Source: Chloroflexota bacterium | Lineage (GTDB): Bacteria > Chloroflexota > Dehalococcoidia > SZUA-161 | Reading direction: 5' to 3' | DNA length: 33,182 nucleotides | Assembly: GCA_021787935.1 (NCBI GenBank) | Contig: JAJYLC010000022.1 | Span: 1-33,182, forward strand | Part shown: in pieces, positions 8,395 through 17,239 of the stretch | Numbering within the stretch: position 1 is the first letter of the stretch | How the letters are laid out: each line of letters opens with the position of its first letter | Translations under genes and position numbers: made by a program | Notes under the pieces: model-generated | Told to the model about the DNA's origin: nothing | The model's input: the letters and a program-made list of their open reading frames with translations, nothing else | Database searches by the model: none

Positions 8395-8551
8395 GCTTGT
8401 AAAGCCACGAGCCTGACAAGGGGGGTTGAATAAATGGTAAGTATGTGGTAACTTTATCCCCAATGGTGTGGTTCAGGCCAGAACTATGCCAGCGCCCAAA
8501 TGTCGCTAGCAAAGTCGAGCATGTTGGAGCTAATATCGGTTTGATAATATT
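8395..8551. other. Upstream region of the STT3 gene, no firm element
   Basis: This leader holds no recognised gene. A weak plus-strand pair, TTGAAT (8426-8431) and TAACTT (8449-8454) with 17 bases between, could be the STT3 promoter but matches consensus poorly. No Shine-Dalgarno sequence sits close to the STT3 ATG; the nearest GGAG ends more than 20 bases upstream. Confidence 0.3.
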
Positions 8552-10927
8552 ATGAGACTTTCAACACACGCCAAATATGGTTTGTCCTTATTCGCAGTTT
8601 TCCTAATTGCCCTGTTTCTGCGAGTATATTTCTCCTACCACAATGTCTTCCCCGGCGGCTGGGTCAATTATCAGGAGAATGACGCCTGGTATCATATGAG
8701 GAATGTGGGAAACCTGGTTCATCATTTCCCACACCTGAGCCTGATTGACCCTTATGCTTTGTATCCCGGCGGTCAGCCGGTACGTGCCTCCCCATTCTTC
8801 GAACTGTTTTTAGGCTTCTTTGTTTGGATTATCGGGCTGGGTTCCCCATCGAGTCAAGTTACAGGGACGGTGGGCGCCTACTTCCCAGCGGTTCTGGGTG
8901 CACTGGTAACAGTGCCGGTGTATTTCATAGGTAAAGAGCTATTCAACAAGAAAGTCGGACTTCTTGCCGCTGCTCTCGTTGCCATACTGCCCGGCCAGTT
9001 CCTCTGGCGTACTATGCTGGGATATCCCGATCAGCATGTAGTTGAAACCCTGTTCAGCGCAGTTGCCATGTTGTTCCTGATACTGGCGGTCAAAAGCGCT
9101 AGACAGAAGGAGCTTTCGTTCAAAAGTTTATGGACCAGGGATTGGAGCAGCCTGAGAAAGCCCTTACTCTACGCTCTGCTGGGCGGGATAGTCTTTGGAT
9201 GTTATCTAATTACCTGGATAGGCGGAGCGATTTTCATATTCATTATCTTCGTTTACGTCGTAATCCAATACATAATAGACCACCTGAGAGGCAGGTCAAC
9301 CGACTATCTCTGCATAGTGGGCGTACCGTTATTCCTAGTAGCCTTGTTTATCCTAATACCCACCTTAGCCACATATTCAGGTGCAGGTCTCCAAGTTAAA
9401 TCACTGCTAATCGGACTTTTGGCATTTTTGGCAATGAGCGCTCTTTCGCGTCTATTCGTCAGCAGAAACGTAAAGCGGGTATATTACCTGCTGGCCTTGG
9501 TGGCGTTGGGGGGCATAGGTGTGGGCATCTTTTACCTTGTAGACGCCTCCTTGTTCCACTCGATGATAAACAGGTTTAGTGTATTCTCCCCTGTGGGAGG
9601 CTTGCTCACAGTCGCCGAGGCCCAGAGGCTCTCTTTATCATTGGCATGGGAGATGTTCACCACAGATTTCTATTTGGCCTTGATATCCCTGGTATTAGTA
9701 ATCTACCTTGTAATAAAGGAGGAAAACCCGGCCAGGACGCTACTCATTATCTGGAGCCTGATAATGCTGGTAGCCACGTTCGGGCAAAACCGCTTCGCCT
9801 ATTATTTTGCGGTTAATGTTGCGCTCCTTACAGCATATCTTCCTTGGAGAGCACTTAGTTTTGTAGGCTTTTGGAAAACCTCCGCAGAGACCCCAAAGCA
9901 AGAAGGAATCAAGGGTGGGAAGGTTGAGAGAGAGAGGGAGAAGGCTAAGCTAACCAAAAAATCGAAACGCAAGCAGGCGAAGGGTCGAAGGGAAGCAAGG
10001 AGAGGCCTTGTTACAGAACATCGTGGTACGACATATGCCTACAGCATCATAGCCATAGTAATCGTGTTTTTCCTGATATTCTATCCCAATATTGGTCCAG
10101 CGATCGACCGCGTTAGCGCAAATACAGGCGTGCCGCCGGATTGGCATGAAGCTCTTGTCTGGATGGGGCAAAACACTCCGGACCCCTTCCAGAACCCAGA
10201 TTTCTATAATGCACTCTACCAGAGCCCCCCCAGCGGCCAGGCCTATAGTTACCCTGCCTCAGCATATGGCGTGATGAGCTGGTGGGACTATGGCTACTGG
10301 ATTACCTCCATTGCTCACCGCATACCAAACGCCAGCCCGAATGGTCAGAACGGCGCGAGAAATGCTGGTTTGTTCTTCACTGCTCAGGACGAGTCCTCGG
10401 CAAATCAGATACTTGATAGCTTGGGCTCCAAGTACGTAATTATCGATAGTTCCATGGTTATTGGGAAATTCTATGCCATGGCTGTCTGGGCAGGCAAGAA
10501 CCAATCTCAATTTTTTGATGTATTCTATCAGAGTACCCAGGCAGGGACGCTTCAAGCGGTCATGTATTACTTCCCTGAATATTACCAGTCCATGTCCACT
10601 CGATTATACCTCTTCGGAGGTCAAGGATGGGTTCCTCAACAGATCACGGCAATCTCCTGGAAGCAGGAGCAGTTGACGAGCACCAATGGCAGCACCTTCC
10701 AGGCGAAGGTTGTCACTGATCAACAGTCATTTACAAGTTATGATACTGCCAAGGCGTTCATAGATACGCACTCAAACTATCAGATAGTGAGTTCGAATCC
10801 GCTTGTCAGCCCTGTCCCGCTTCAGAAATTGCAGCACTATGAGCTGATTCACCAATCGCCAACTATAGTTGCCAGTCAGCAGTCAGGAAATATTTCTCAA
10901 GTTGAGATATTCCAATATTCCCCTTAA
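8552..10927 (+). CDS. STT3/AglB-type oligosaccharyltransferase
   Basis: This 791-residue polytopic membrane enzyme transfers a lipid-linked glycan en bloc to asparagine of acceptor proteins on the outer face of the membrane. An acidic motif, ENDAWYHMR (42-50), sits in the first external loop after TM1 and corresponds to the family's first catalytic Asp motif. About a dozen hydrophobic segments follow. The hallmark WWDYG (577-581) begins the soluble C-terminal domain. A later IIDSSMVIGKFYAM stretch (from about 630) resembles the archaeal D-x-x-M/K acceptor-site motif. Between the late TM helices lies a very basic loop (about 442-490, many KR pairs). The length and motifs fit archaeal AglB better than the shorter Campylobacter PglB. 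A GT2 that may supply polyprenyl-phosphate sugar follows 132 bases downstream. Confidence 0.93.
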   Translation: MRLSTHAKYGLSLFAVFLIALFLRVYFSYHNVFPGGWVNYQENDAWYHMRNVGNLVHHFPHLSLIDPYALYPGGQPVRASPFFELFLGFFVWIIGLGSPSSQVTGTVGAYFPAVLGALVTVPVYFIGKELFNKKVGLLAAALVAILPGQFLWRTMLGYPDQHVVETLFSAVAMLFLILAVKSARQKELSFKSLWTRDWSSLRKPLLYALLGGIVFGCYLITWIGGAIFIFIIFVYVVIQYIIDHLRGRSTDYLCIVGVPLFLVALFILIPTLATYSGAGLQVKSLLIGLLAFLAMSALSRLFVSRNVKRVYYLLALVALGGIGVGIFYLVDASLFHSMINRFSVFSPVGGLLTVAEAQRLSLSLAWEMFTTDFYLALISLVLVIYLVIKEENPARTLLIIWSLIMLVATFGQNRFAYYFAVNVALLTAYLPWRALSFVGFWKTSAETPKQEGIKGGKVEREREKAKLTKKSKRKQAKGRREARRGLVTEHRGTTYAYSIIAIVIVFFLIFYPNIGPAIDRVSANTGVPPDWHEALVWMGQNTPDPFQNPDFYNALYQSPPSGQAYSYPASAYGVMSWWDYGYWITSIAHRIPNASPNGQNGARNAGLFFTAQDESSANQILDSLGSKYVIIDSSMVIGKFYAMAVWAGKNQSQFFDVFYQSTQAGTLQAVMYYFPEYYQSMSTRLYLFGGQGWVPQQITAISWKQEQLTSTNGSTFQAKVVTDQQSFTSYDTAKAFIDTHSNYQIVSSNPLVSPVPLQKLQHYELIHQSPTIVASQQSGNISQVEIFQYSP

Positions 10928-10988
10928 ATAATGTTTGCCATAGCATCTTTGAAACGACGAGATGTCCTGTCCGAAGCGAATCTCCTGT

Positions 10989-11017
10989 TTGTCAAATCAA
11001 CTACCCTATGCTACACT
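10989..11017 (+). promoter_or_regulatory. Sigma-70-type promoter upstream of the GT2 at 11060
   Basis: TTGTCA (10989-10994) and TACACT (11012-11017) are separated by exactly 17 bases. Initiation near 11024 gives a leader of about 36 bases, with an AAGGA ribosome binding site at 11046-11050. It may start transcription of the plus-strand glycosyltransferase and sugar block independently of STT3. Confidence 0.6.
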
Positions 11018-11059
11018 AGGTCTAGCTTGCAGGAACAATCTTTTTAAGGAAAGCCAATT

Positions 11060-12019
11060 ATGAAAAAGGAGCTATCAGGCACAGGACACGCACTGCACGA
11101 GCCTAAGATTGTAGCTGCAATTCCATGTTTTAACGAGGAGCGTCACATTGGAAGCGTAGTGTTGAAGACAAAGAAACTTGTCAGTAACGTGGTAGTCATT
11201 GATGACGGCTCCATAGATGATACTGCAGAAGTGGCTGCTGAGGCAGGGGCGACCGTTTACCAGCATAGACAGAATCGGGGTTATGGGGTTGCTATCCGCA
11301 GTGCGCTGTCCAAAGGGAGAGAATTTGAAGCGGATGTGCTTGTAATTCTTGATGGTGACGGACAACACGACCCGAGAGATATACCTAAACTGGTAAAACC
11401 TGTTCTTGATGGCGAGGCAGATATTGTAATAGGCTCTCGATTCCTGGGAGGGGTCAATAAGCCACCCTTTTTCCGCCGTCAGGGCCAACGTGTGCTAACT
11501 GCTTTTACTAACCTAGGATCTGGACAGAAGGTTACCGATTCCCAGAGCGGGTTCAGGGCATACTCCGCCAAAGCTCTTAAGGAATTGGACCTATGTGAAA
11601 GCGGCATGTCAGTAGGTTCCGAGATGCAATTTGCTATAAGCAAAGCTGGCCTCAGGGTTACCGAAGTGCCGATAGAGGTTTCTTACAGCGGTGAGTCTAA
11701 GAGGAGTCCTCTGGGGCACGGTCTAAGTGTTTTGAGCAGGGTTCTGGTGTTGTTTAGCCTTAGACAGCCGCTGCTGTTGTTTGGATTGCCTGGGCTTGCA
11801 CTCCTGGTAGCCGGCCTAGTGTTAGGTGCAGGCGTATTGGCTGGATACAGTGACACTCACGAGTTGGCTGTCGGAAAGGCACTGGGTACAATTTTGCTTT
11901 GCCTGGCAGGACTACTGGCAATATTCGCGGCGCTCATGCTACAGGCTATGAAAGAACTGGTCCGTGGTGAGACTGCTCAGCTTGTTAAGGAAGTGAAGAG
12001 TAATCAACCTAGTAAGTAA
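11060..12019 (+). CDS. Family 2 glycosyltransferase, polyprenyl-phosphate sugar synthase type, with two C-terminal TM helices
   Basis: This 319-residue GT2 of the DPM1/DPG-synthase type adds a hexose from a nucleotide sugar to a polyprenyl phosphate on the cytosolic face. IPCFNEE (21-27), VIDDGS (46-51) and DGDGQHDP (98-105) form the nucleotide- and metal-binding sites. DSQSGFRAY matches the conserved acceptor region. Two hydrophobic helices (about 236-263 and 272-299) anchor it, as in archaeal and bacterial members. AAGGA lies 9 bases before the ATG. Its place directly after STT3 suggests it supplies a lipid-linked monosaccharide donor for the glycan, as Dol-P-sugars do in archaea. That role is inferred. 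Confidence 0.9.
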   Translation: MKKELSGTGHALHEPKIVAAIPCFNEERHIGSVVLKTKKLVSNVVVIDDGSIDDTAEVAAEAGATVYQHRQNRGYGVAIRSALSKGREFEADVLVILDGDGQHDPRDIPKLVKPVLDGEADIVIGSRFLGGVNKPPFFRRQGQRVLTAFTNLGSGQKVTDSQSGFRAYSAKALKELDLCESGMSVGSEMQFAISKAGLRVTEVPIEVSYSGESKRSPLGHGLSVLSRVLVLFSLRQPLLLFGLPGLALLVAGLVLGAGVLAGYSDTHELAVGKALGTILLCLAGLLAIFAALMLQAMKELVRGETAQLVKEVKSNQPSK

Positions 12020-12026
12020 AAGCGGT

Positions 12027-12161
12027 ATGGAAGAAGTTAAGCCCTCAAATCAGCATAACCGTTCTCGTCCACATTTTGTTGAATACCAGCGTCAGTTCGG
12101 CGAGCCGTGGGCTCTGACTCATTTCGCTGGAATCAAGCCTACCCTGAATACATTAACATGA
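12027..12161 (+). CDS. Possible 44-residue small protein coupled to the next GT4
   Basis: An ATG at 12027, seven bases after the preceding stop, opens a 44-codon frame. It ends in a TGA that overlaps the next gene's ATG (ATGA at 12158-12161). The peptide starts MEEVKPSNQHNRSRP and has a central FVEYQRQFGEPWAL. I do not recognise a family. It could be a coupling leader peptide, a small subunit or a remnant. The ATGA junction matches the coupling used elsewhere in the island. There is no strong ribosome binding site before it, so confidence is low. Confidence 0.3.
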   Translation: MEEVKPSNQHNRSRPHFVEYQRQFGEPWALTHFAGIKPTLNTLT

Positions 12162-13345
12162 GGATACTGATAACCTCAATAGTAGACTTGAAAAAAGGCC
12201 CTCATACGCGACTTCATGAGTTCATAAGGTATCTCAGAAAGAGGCACGACGTTGTTGTCTTCAGCGTAAGCGATTGGTGGAAAGCCGGGCAGACAAATAC
12301 CAAGCTATATACTCAGGGACTTGAGGACGTCACAGACGGTATCCGTACAGAATACTTCACCCAACAGAAAATCAGCCCGATCCTTCAGGAGGTCGTGTCA
12401 GCCATCTCTGTGTGCAGGCTGCTAGAAGCAATGGATTACCGTGGACTAGATGTTCATCTTAACTATAACAGCTTGATCTCTGGATACTTTGTTGCTAGAA
12501 GATTGCGCGCTATAGGTGTTAATACTGTTTATGACATTGCTGACAACTTGCCTCAGATGATTGGGGTGTCGCCTCAGATACCTTGGATCGCGAGACCTGT
12601 GGGTAAATTCGTTGGTAAGATAATGCTTACCAAGAACATAGGGATTGCCAGTAGAGTATCCTTCGTAGATACAAATATCCAGGCTTTATATCCAGCCCCA
12701 CCATATAAAGCGGTCGTTATTCGTAACGGCGTTGATGTCGAACTCTTTTCTCCGCGCCAATCGCAGACCCTGAGAGAAAAACTGGGCATCGGGAACGACT
12801 TTGTAGTGGGCTTTGTAGGCACAATGAGAGAATGGGTCGAGTTCGAGCCAGTTTTTGCAGCTGTCAGCCGATTAAGTGCTGAGCACCCTGATATCCGAAT
12901 ATTAATCGTGGGGGAAGAGGGTGGTTTGGACAAAATTAAGCACTCGGCGCAAAAATTTGGGGTTCTGGATAAGACGATCTTCACAGGCACTGCGCCCTAT
13001 AGGCTGGTGCCGGAATATATTTCCTGCATGGATGTCTGCCTGATCCCCTTTGCTAAACATAAAGGTATGGATGCCGGAGAGGAGGGATACTGCCCGCTTA
13101 AACTGGCTGAGTACCTGGCCTGCGAGAAGCCGGTTATTTCAACTCAAAAAACGAGCATGCCCGAAGGCATTGTAGCATATGCTTCTACTGCAGAAGAGTA
13201 TTATGATAGAATACTCATGTTGTATAACAACCCACAACTCAGGTCTGAAATGGGATTGCAGGGAAGGAAAATTATCCAGAGTTCTTATACCTGGTCGAAT
13301 AGTGCGTCTATGCTAGAACAGGTGCTGATGGAAGCAGCGTCTTAG
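12158..13345 (+). CDS. Family 4 glycosyltransferase
   Basis: This 395-residue GT-B enzyme starts at the ATG at 12158 (MRILITSIVDLKKG). The frame extends to a GTG at 12107, but the extra 17 residues overlap a different small frame and look non-native. The N-terminal Rossmann half includes GPHTRLHEF. The C-terminal half has VIRNGVDVELFSP, a VGFVGTM strand and the donor-binding CPLKLAEYLACEKPVIST region with the family's E-x7-E type spacing. It is a cytosolic transferase adding one sugar to the growing lipid-linked glycan; sugar and linkage are unknown. The wbpB-like gene follows after 24 bases. Confidence 0.88.
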   Translation: MRILITSIVDLKKGPHTRLHEFIRYLRKRHDVVVFSVSDWWKAGQTNTKLYTQGLEDVTDGIRTEYFTQQKISPILQEVVSAISVCRLLEAMDYRGLDVHLNYNSLISGYFVARRLRAIGVNTVYDIADNLPQMIGVSPQIPWIARPVGKFVGKIMLTKNIGIASRVSFVDTNIQALYPAPPYKAVVIRNGVDVELFSPRQSQTLREKLGIGNDFVVGFVGTMREWVEFEPVFAAVSRLSAEHPDIRILIVGEEGGLDKIKHSAQKFGVLDKTIFTGTAPYRLVPEYISCMDVCLIPFAKHKGMDAGEEGYCPLKLAEYLACEKPVISTQKTSMPEGIVAYASTAEEYYDRILMLYNNPQLRSEMGLQGRKIIQSSYTWSNSASMLEQVLMEAAS

Positions 13346-13369
13346 ATTATGCCTTTTATGGAGCAGAGT

Positions 13370-14395
13370 ATGTCATCAGGGAAGAAGGTCAATATAGGAA
13401 TAGTAGGCCTGGGCTATTGGGGCCCGAATCTTGTGAGGAACTTCAGTGAAGTTAATAACTGCTATGTGGCTATGGCTTGTGATTCAGATGAGGGAAGACT
13501 TAAACCCATTAAAAGGAGATATCCCTACATCGAAGTCACAGCGAGGTATGATGATCTAGTAGGCTCTAAAGATATAGATGCAATTGCCATAGCAACCCCC
13601 GTTGTATCTCACTATGACCTGGCTAAGCGGGCCCTCGAAGAAGGTAAACACGTATTGGTGGAAAAACCGCTTTGCGCGAAAGTCAAAGAGGCAGAAGTCC
13701 TGATTAAAGTCGCCCAGAGCCGTGGCAAAATACTAATGGTAGATCATACCTTCCTTTACACCGGCAGTGTAAGAAAGGCAGAAGAGCTAGTCTCAAGGGG
13801 TGAACTTGGCGAATTGTACTATTTTGATTCGGTGAGGATTAATCTGGGGCTATTCAGGCCCGATGTAAATGTCATCTGGGACCTGGCTCCTCACGATCTC
13901 TCCATCGCTCAATTCCTGATAAAAGAAGAGCCGGTCAGTGTGTCGGTACTGGGCCGGGATTTCAAAAATAACAAAATCGCCTGCATCGCGTATATGACCC
14001 TGAGATATAAGAGTGGTATCATAGCCCATATCCACGTGAGCTGGCTGTCTCCGGTTAAAATAAGACGGATCATCATAGGTGGAAGCAAGAAGATGATTAT
14101 CTATGATGATGTAGAGCCGACCGAGAAGATTAAGGTCTACGATAGTGGCATCGAGTTTGACTACGATAAGGAAAATCCTCTTCAGCCTACCTACAGGCTG
14201 GGGGATATAAATCTGCCAAGGCTGAACCAAAGGGAAGCTCTATTGGTGGAAGCAGAGCACTTCGTGGATTGTATTTTAAAAGGCAAAAAACCTTTGACAG
14301 ATGCAACTTTCGGTCTGGACGTTGTCAAGGTCCTCGAGGCGAGCGACACCTCCCTTAGAGAAGGTGGAAGAGAGGTAATGCTGAGCAGTGATTAG
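13370..14395 (+). CDS. wbpB: Gfo/Idh/MocA oxidoreductase, WbpB/WlbA-like UDP-GlcNAcA 3-dehydrogenase
   Basis: This NAD-dependent enzyme oxidises C3 of UDP-N-acetylglucosaminuronic acid, the second step to UDP-2,3-diacetamido sugars. The Rossmann motif GIVGLGYWG lies near the N-terminus. EKP is in LVEKPL, and DLAPHDLS carries the conserved His of the family. Three in-frame ATGs exist (13349, 13358, 13370). GGAG at 13360-13363 stands 6 bases before the third, so I choose 13370 (341 residues). Its 3' end overlaps the acetyltransferase start by 8 bases, and the aminotransferase follows with the same overlap. That order supports the WbpB assignment over other sugar dehydrogenases. A second homologue in the window (29506-31083) is fused to its acetyltransferase. 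Confidence 0.85.
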   Translation: MSSGKKVNIGIVGLGYWGPNLVRNFSEVNNCYVAMACDSDEGRLKPIKRRYPYIEVTARYDDLVGSKDIDAIAIATPVVSHYDLAKRALEEGKHVLVEKPLCAKVKEAEVLIKVAQSRGKILMVDHTFLYTGSVRKAEELVSRGELGELYYFDSVRINLGLFRPDVNVIWDLAPHDLSIAQFLIKEEPVSVSVLGRDFKNNKIACIAYMTLRYKSGIIAHIHVSWLSPVKIRRIIIGGSKKMIIYDDVEPTEKIKVYDSGIEFDYDKENPLQPTYRLGDINLPRLNQREALLVEAEHFVDCILKGKKPLTDATFGLDVVKVLEASDTSLREGGREVMLSSD

Positions 14396-14867
14396 AGAAG
14401 ACGTCAAACTGGGGAAAGACGTTATAATATATCATCCTGAGCTAGTAAATTTATACGGCTGTGAGATTGGCGATAATACGAAGATAGGGGCATTTGTCGA
14501 GATCAGAAAGCGGGTCAAGATTGGCAAGAACTGCAAGATTCAAGCTTTCGCCTTCATTCCCGAGGGGGTAACTGTGGAGGACGAAGTGTTCATCGGGCCC
14601 CATGTTTGTTTTATAAACGATAGATTCCCCCGTGCTACCATTGCCGGGAAACTTCAGAGGGAGGCAGATTGGAAGCTCGAAGAGACCTTTGTCCAGAAGG
14701 GTGCCAGCGTAGGCGCAAATGCCACTATCCTATGCGGCCTGACTATAGGAAGGAATGCTATGGTGGCTGCCGGAAGTGTAGTTATCAAGGATGTGCCAGA
14801 CAATGCCGTAGTCATGGGTAATCCTGCCAGAATCGTGAAAAGGATTGAGGGATCCGATATTGGATAG
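14388..14867 (+). CDS. wbpD: Left-handed beta-helix N-acetyltransferase, WbpD/WlbB-like
   Basis: This 159-residue hexapeptide-repeat protein starts at GTG, 8 bases inside the preceding gene. Imperfect hexapeptide rungs ([18 protein letters not shown], then [14 protein letters not shown]) run along its length, and it ends in the typical PARIVKRI tail. The probable reaction is acetyl-CoA-dependent acetylation of the C3 amine of UDP-2-acetamido-3-amino-glucuronic acid. The gene order wbpB-wbpD-wbpE supports this. Loop residues near [10 protein letters not shown] match WlbB-type enzymes by eye. An alternative is acetylation of another UDP- or dTDP-amino sugar. Its homologue at 29506-31083 is the C-terminal part of a fusion. 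Confidence 0.85.
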   Translation: MIREDVKLGKDVIIYHPELVNLYGCEIGDNTKIGAFVEIRKRVKIGKNCKIQAFAFIPEGVTVEDEVFIGPHVCFINDRFPRATIAGKLQREADWKLEETFVQKGASVGANATILCGLTIGRNAMVAAGSVVIKDVPDNAVVMGNPARIVKRIEGSDIG

Positions 14868-16014
14868 ACCAACTTTACCACTCGTTGACTTAAGAAGGCA
14901 ATACGCTTCGATCAAAACCGAGATAGACGAAAAAATAAGCGGTGTTCTAAAGAGCACCGCTTTTATCCTTGGCTCCGAGGTCAAGGAATTCGAAAAGGAG
15001 TTTGCAGCTTTCTGCAGCGTAGGGCTGTCTGTCGGTGTGAACTCCGGAACTGACGCTCTGTCTCTAGCATTGCTGGCGCTGGGCGTCGGGGAAGGGGATG
15101 AGGTCATAACCAGCCCGAATACCTTTATAGCTACCGCTGCAGCCATTTCTCATGTGGGTGCCCGGCCTGTTCTTGTGGATGTTGACCCCGAGTCATACAA
15201 CATCGACGTATCGCAGATTGAAAAAGGAATCACAGGCAAGACGCGAGCAATAATCCCTGTGCATCTCTACGGGCAGCCATCAGAGATGGATGCCACTCTA
15301 CAAATTGCCAAAAACCATAACATGAAGGTTGTCGAGGATGCCTGCCAGGCTCACGGTGGTGAATATAGAGGTCGAAGAGTCGGCTCCCTTGGCGATATCT
15401 CGGCATTCAGCTTTTACCCTGGGAAAAACCTTGGTGCTTACGGAGACGGCGGAGCAGTGGTGACAGACAAAAACGAGTTGGCAGGACGTATCAGACTGCT
15501 TCGAGATCACGGTTCACCAAAGAAGTACTATCATGACGTCATTGGCTATAATTCACGTCTGGATGAAATTCAAGCCGCAGTATTGAGAGTGAAACTGCGA
15601 TACCTGAATGTATGGAACGAGAAGAGACGGAGAAATGCCAGGCTTTACAGTGAGTATCTGAAAGATTTGGTAGATAAGGGCTTAGTTAGCACGCCAAAGG
15701 AAAAGAATTGGGCGAAGCATGTATATCACCTTTTTGTCATTCAAGTTGACGAACGATTGAGAGATAAACTGATCGAGCATTTGAATGCCCGAGGCATCGG
15801 GGCGCAGATTCATTATCCCATTCCGATACACCTACAGAAAGCATACAAGCACCTGGGTTACACAGAGGGTAGTTTTCCCGTATCTGAGAGACTAGTTAAG
15901 AGAATAATTAGCTTGCCCATGTTCCCCGAATTGGAGCAGCAAGAGATTGAGCATATCGCTCAGGAAATCAGAGCCTTCTTTAAGCAAATGCCTCCATCTC
16001 AAAACCATAGATGA
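14860..16014 (+). CDS. wbpE: DegT/DnrJ/EryC1 aminotransferase, WbpE-like
   Basis: This 384-residue PLP-dependent enzyme transfers an amino group to the C3 ketone of the uronate intermediate. The PLP lysine is Lys189 in [20 protein letters not shown] (62-67) and [11 protein letters not shown] give the phosphate and ring contacts. I choose TTG at 14860 because GAGGG (14847-14851) is 8 bases upstream and the resulting 8-base overlap with wbpD matches the previous junction. An upstream TTG at 14845 would add five residues. The gene ends in an ATGA overlap with the next GT4. It closely resembles the second aminotransferase at 28373-29509, so the window carries two WbpE-type enzymes. Confidence 0.9.
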   Translation: MDRPTLPLVDLRRQYASIKTEIDEKISGVLKSTAFILGSEVKEFEKEFAAFCSVGLSVGVNSGTDALSLALLALGVGEGDEVITSPNTFIATAAAISHVGARPVLVDVDPESYNIDVSQIEKGITGKTRAIIPVHLYGQPSEMDATLQIAKNHNMKVVEDACQAHGGEYRGRRVGSLGDISAFSFYPGKNLGAYGDGGAVVTDKNELAGRIRLLRDHGSPKKYYHDVIGYNSRLDEIQAAVLRVKLRYLNVWNEKRRRNARLYSEYLKDLVDKGLVSTPKEKNWAKHVYHLFVIQVDERLRDKLIEHLNARGIGAQIHYPIPIHLQKAYKHLGYTEGSFPVSERLVKRIISLPMFPELEQQEIEHIAQEIRAFFKQMPPSQNHR

Positions 16015-17204
16015 AAACAATGCCCCTCAAATCAAAGCGAGTAGCTATTGTATTGGGTGCCAGGCATAACTTTTGGCTGGACCAGCGAGTGCAGCGGACA
16101 GCACGGGCGCTGGCATCCGGCGGTTACGAGATTCTTGCCTATACTCCTCGAGAATCAAGCGAAAACGAGCGCCCTATGGATGGGGTTGTCGCCAAATACA
16201 TGAGCACTCCCGGCAGCGGCAATAAACTTTTCAGAAAACTCCTCTTAGACTACCTCCTGTACAATATTCCGGCAGCCCTCGACATGAGGAAAAACAGGGT
16301 ACAGATATGCCATTGTAACGACTTTGATACTCTTCCTTGCGGAGTGCTCCTCAAACTGGTTACCCTTGGCAGAGCCAAGATAGTGTATGACTCCCATGAG
16401 GACTATCCTCTATTCGTGGAGGAGGGATATGGCAAACTGTTTGGAAAGCTGATTGGCTTTGCTGAGGCTATTCTCACAAGATTCTTTGTCGACAGAGCTA
16501 TCACTGTCAACGAAACAATAAAAGCTAAATTTGAGAAAAGAGGTATCAGGTCTGAGGCCATATTCAACTGCCAGGAGCTACCCAATAACGATGGGATTGG
16601 TGCTGACTTGCCTCTCGGTAACAAGAACGGCGAGTTCTGGGTTGCCTACCAGGGTAATATCACTAAATTGAGAGGCTATGAGCAACTTGTGGAGGCTGCC
16701 GACATACTTGTAAATACAAGGAAAATCCAGAGGGTGAAATTCATAATAATTGGTAAGAGTGCGCCTGATGTGTCGTTCGGAGAGGATATTAAGAGACTGA
16801 TAGACGATAAAGCATTGCCAGGTTATTTCCTGTTTACTGGGTTTGTCACCTATGATGTAATGATGCAGATGCTAAAACGTGCCGATGTGGGGCTGATATT
16901 GTTCCAGCCCACACCGAATAATATAGGAGGCTTGCCCAACAAGTTGTTTGAGAACCTGGCAGCCGGTATCCCGACCATAGCCAGCAATTTCCCTGAGATG
17001 GCCAGGATAATCAACGAGGAGAAATGCGGGTTGCTCGTAGACCCCACTAAACCTCAGGAGATCGCTGATGCTATAGAGTATCTTTACAGACACGAAAATA
17101 TCAAATTGGAAATGGGGCGAAATGCACTAAAGGCGGCACAAGAGAAGTACAATTTTGGCCGGCAGGCTGAGAAATTGCTGAAGGTCTATGAGGGCATCTC
17201 CTAG
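16011..17204 (+). CDS. Family 4 glycosyltransferase
   Basis: This 397-residue GT-B enzyme is coupled to wbpE by a 4-base ATGA overlap. The N-terminal half has an [12 protein letters not shown] helix and the HCNDFDTLP and YDSHEDYP strands common in GT4 transferases. The C-terminal half has [22 protein letters not shown] and the donor-binding [19 protein letters not shown]. Position and coupling suggest it adds the diacetamido-uronic acid or a neighbouring residue, but the substrate is not readable from sequence. Cytosolic, no TM helix seen. Confidence 0.88.
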   Translation: MKTMPLKSKRVAIVLGARHNFWLDQRVQRTARALASGGYEILAYTPRESSENERPMDGVVAKYMSTPGSGNKLFRKLLLDYLLYNIPAALDMRKNRVQICHCNDFDTLPCGVLLKLVTLGRAKIVYDSHEDYPLFVEEGYGKLFGKLIGFAEAILTRFFVDRAITVNETIKAKFEKRGIRSEAIFNCQELPNNDGIGADLPLGNKNGEFWVAYQGNITKLRGYEQLVEAADILVNTRKIQRVKFIIIGKSAPDVSFGEDIKRLIDDKALPGYFLFTGFVTYDVMMQMLKRADVGLILFQPTPNNIGGLPNKLFENLAAGIPTIASNFPEMARIINEEKCGLLVDPTKPQEIADAIEYLYRHENIKLEMGRNALKAAQEKYNFGRQAEKLLKVYEGIS

Positions 17205-17239
17205 ATTCCAGCCATAATTGACGTTGGAGGAATGGCTAA

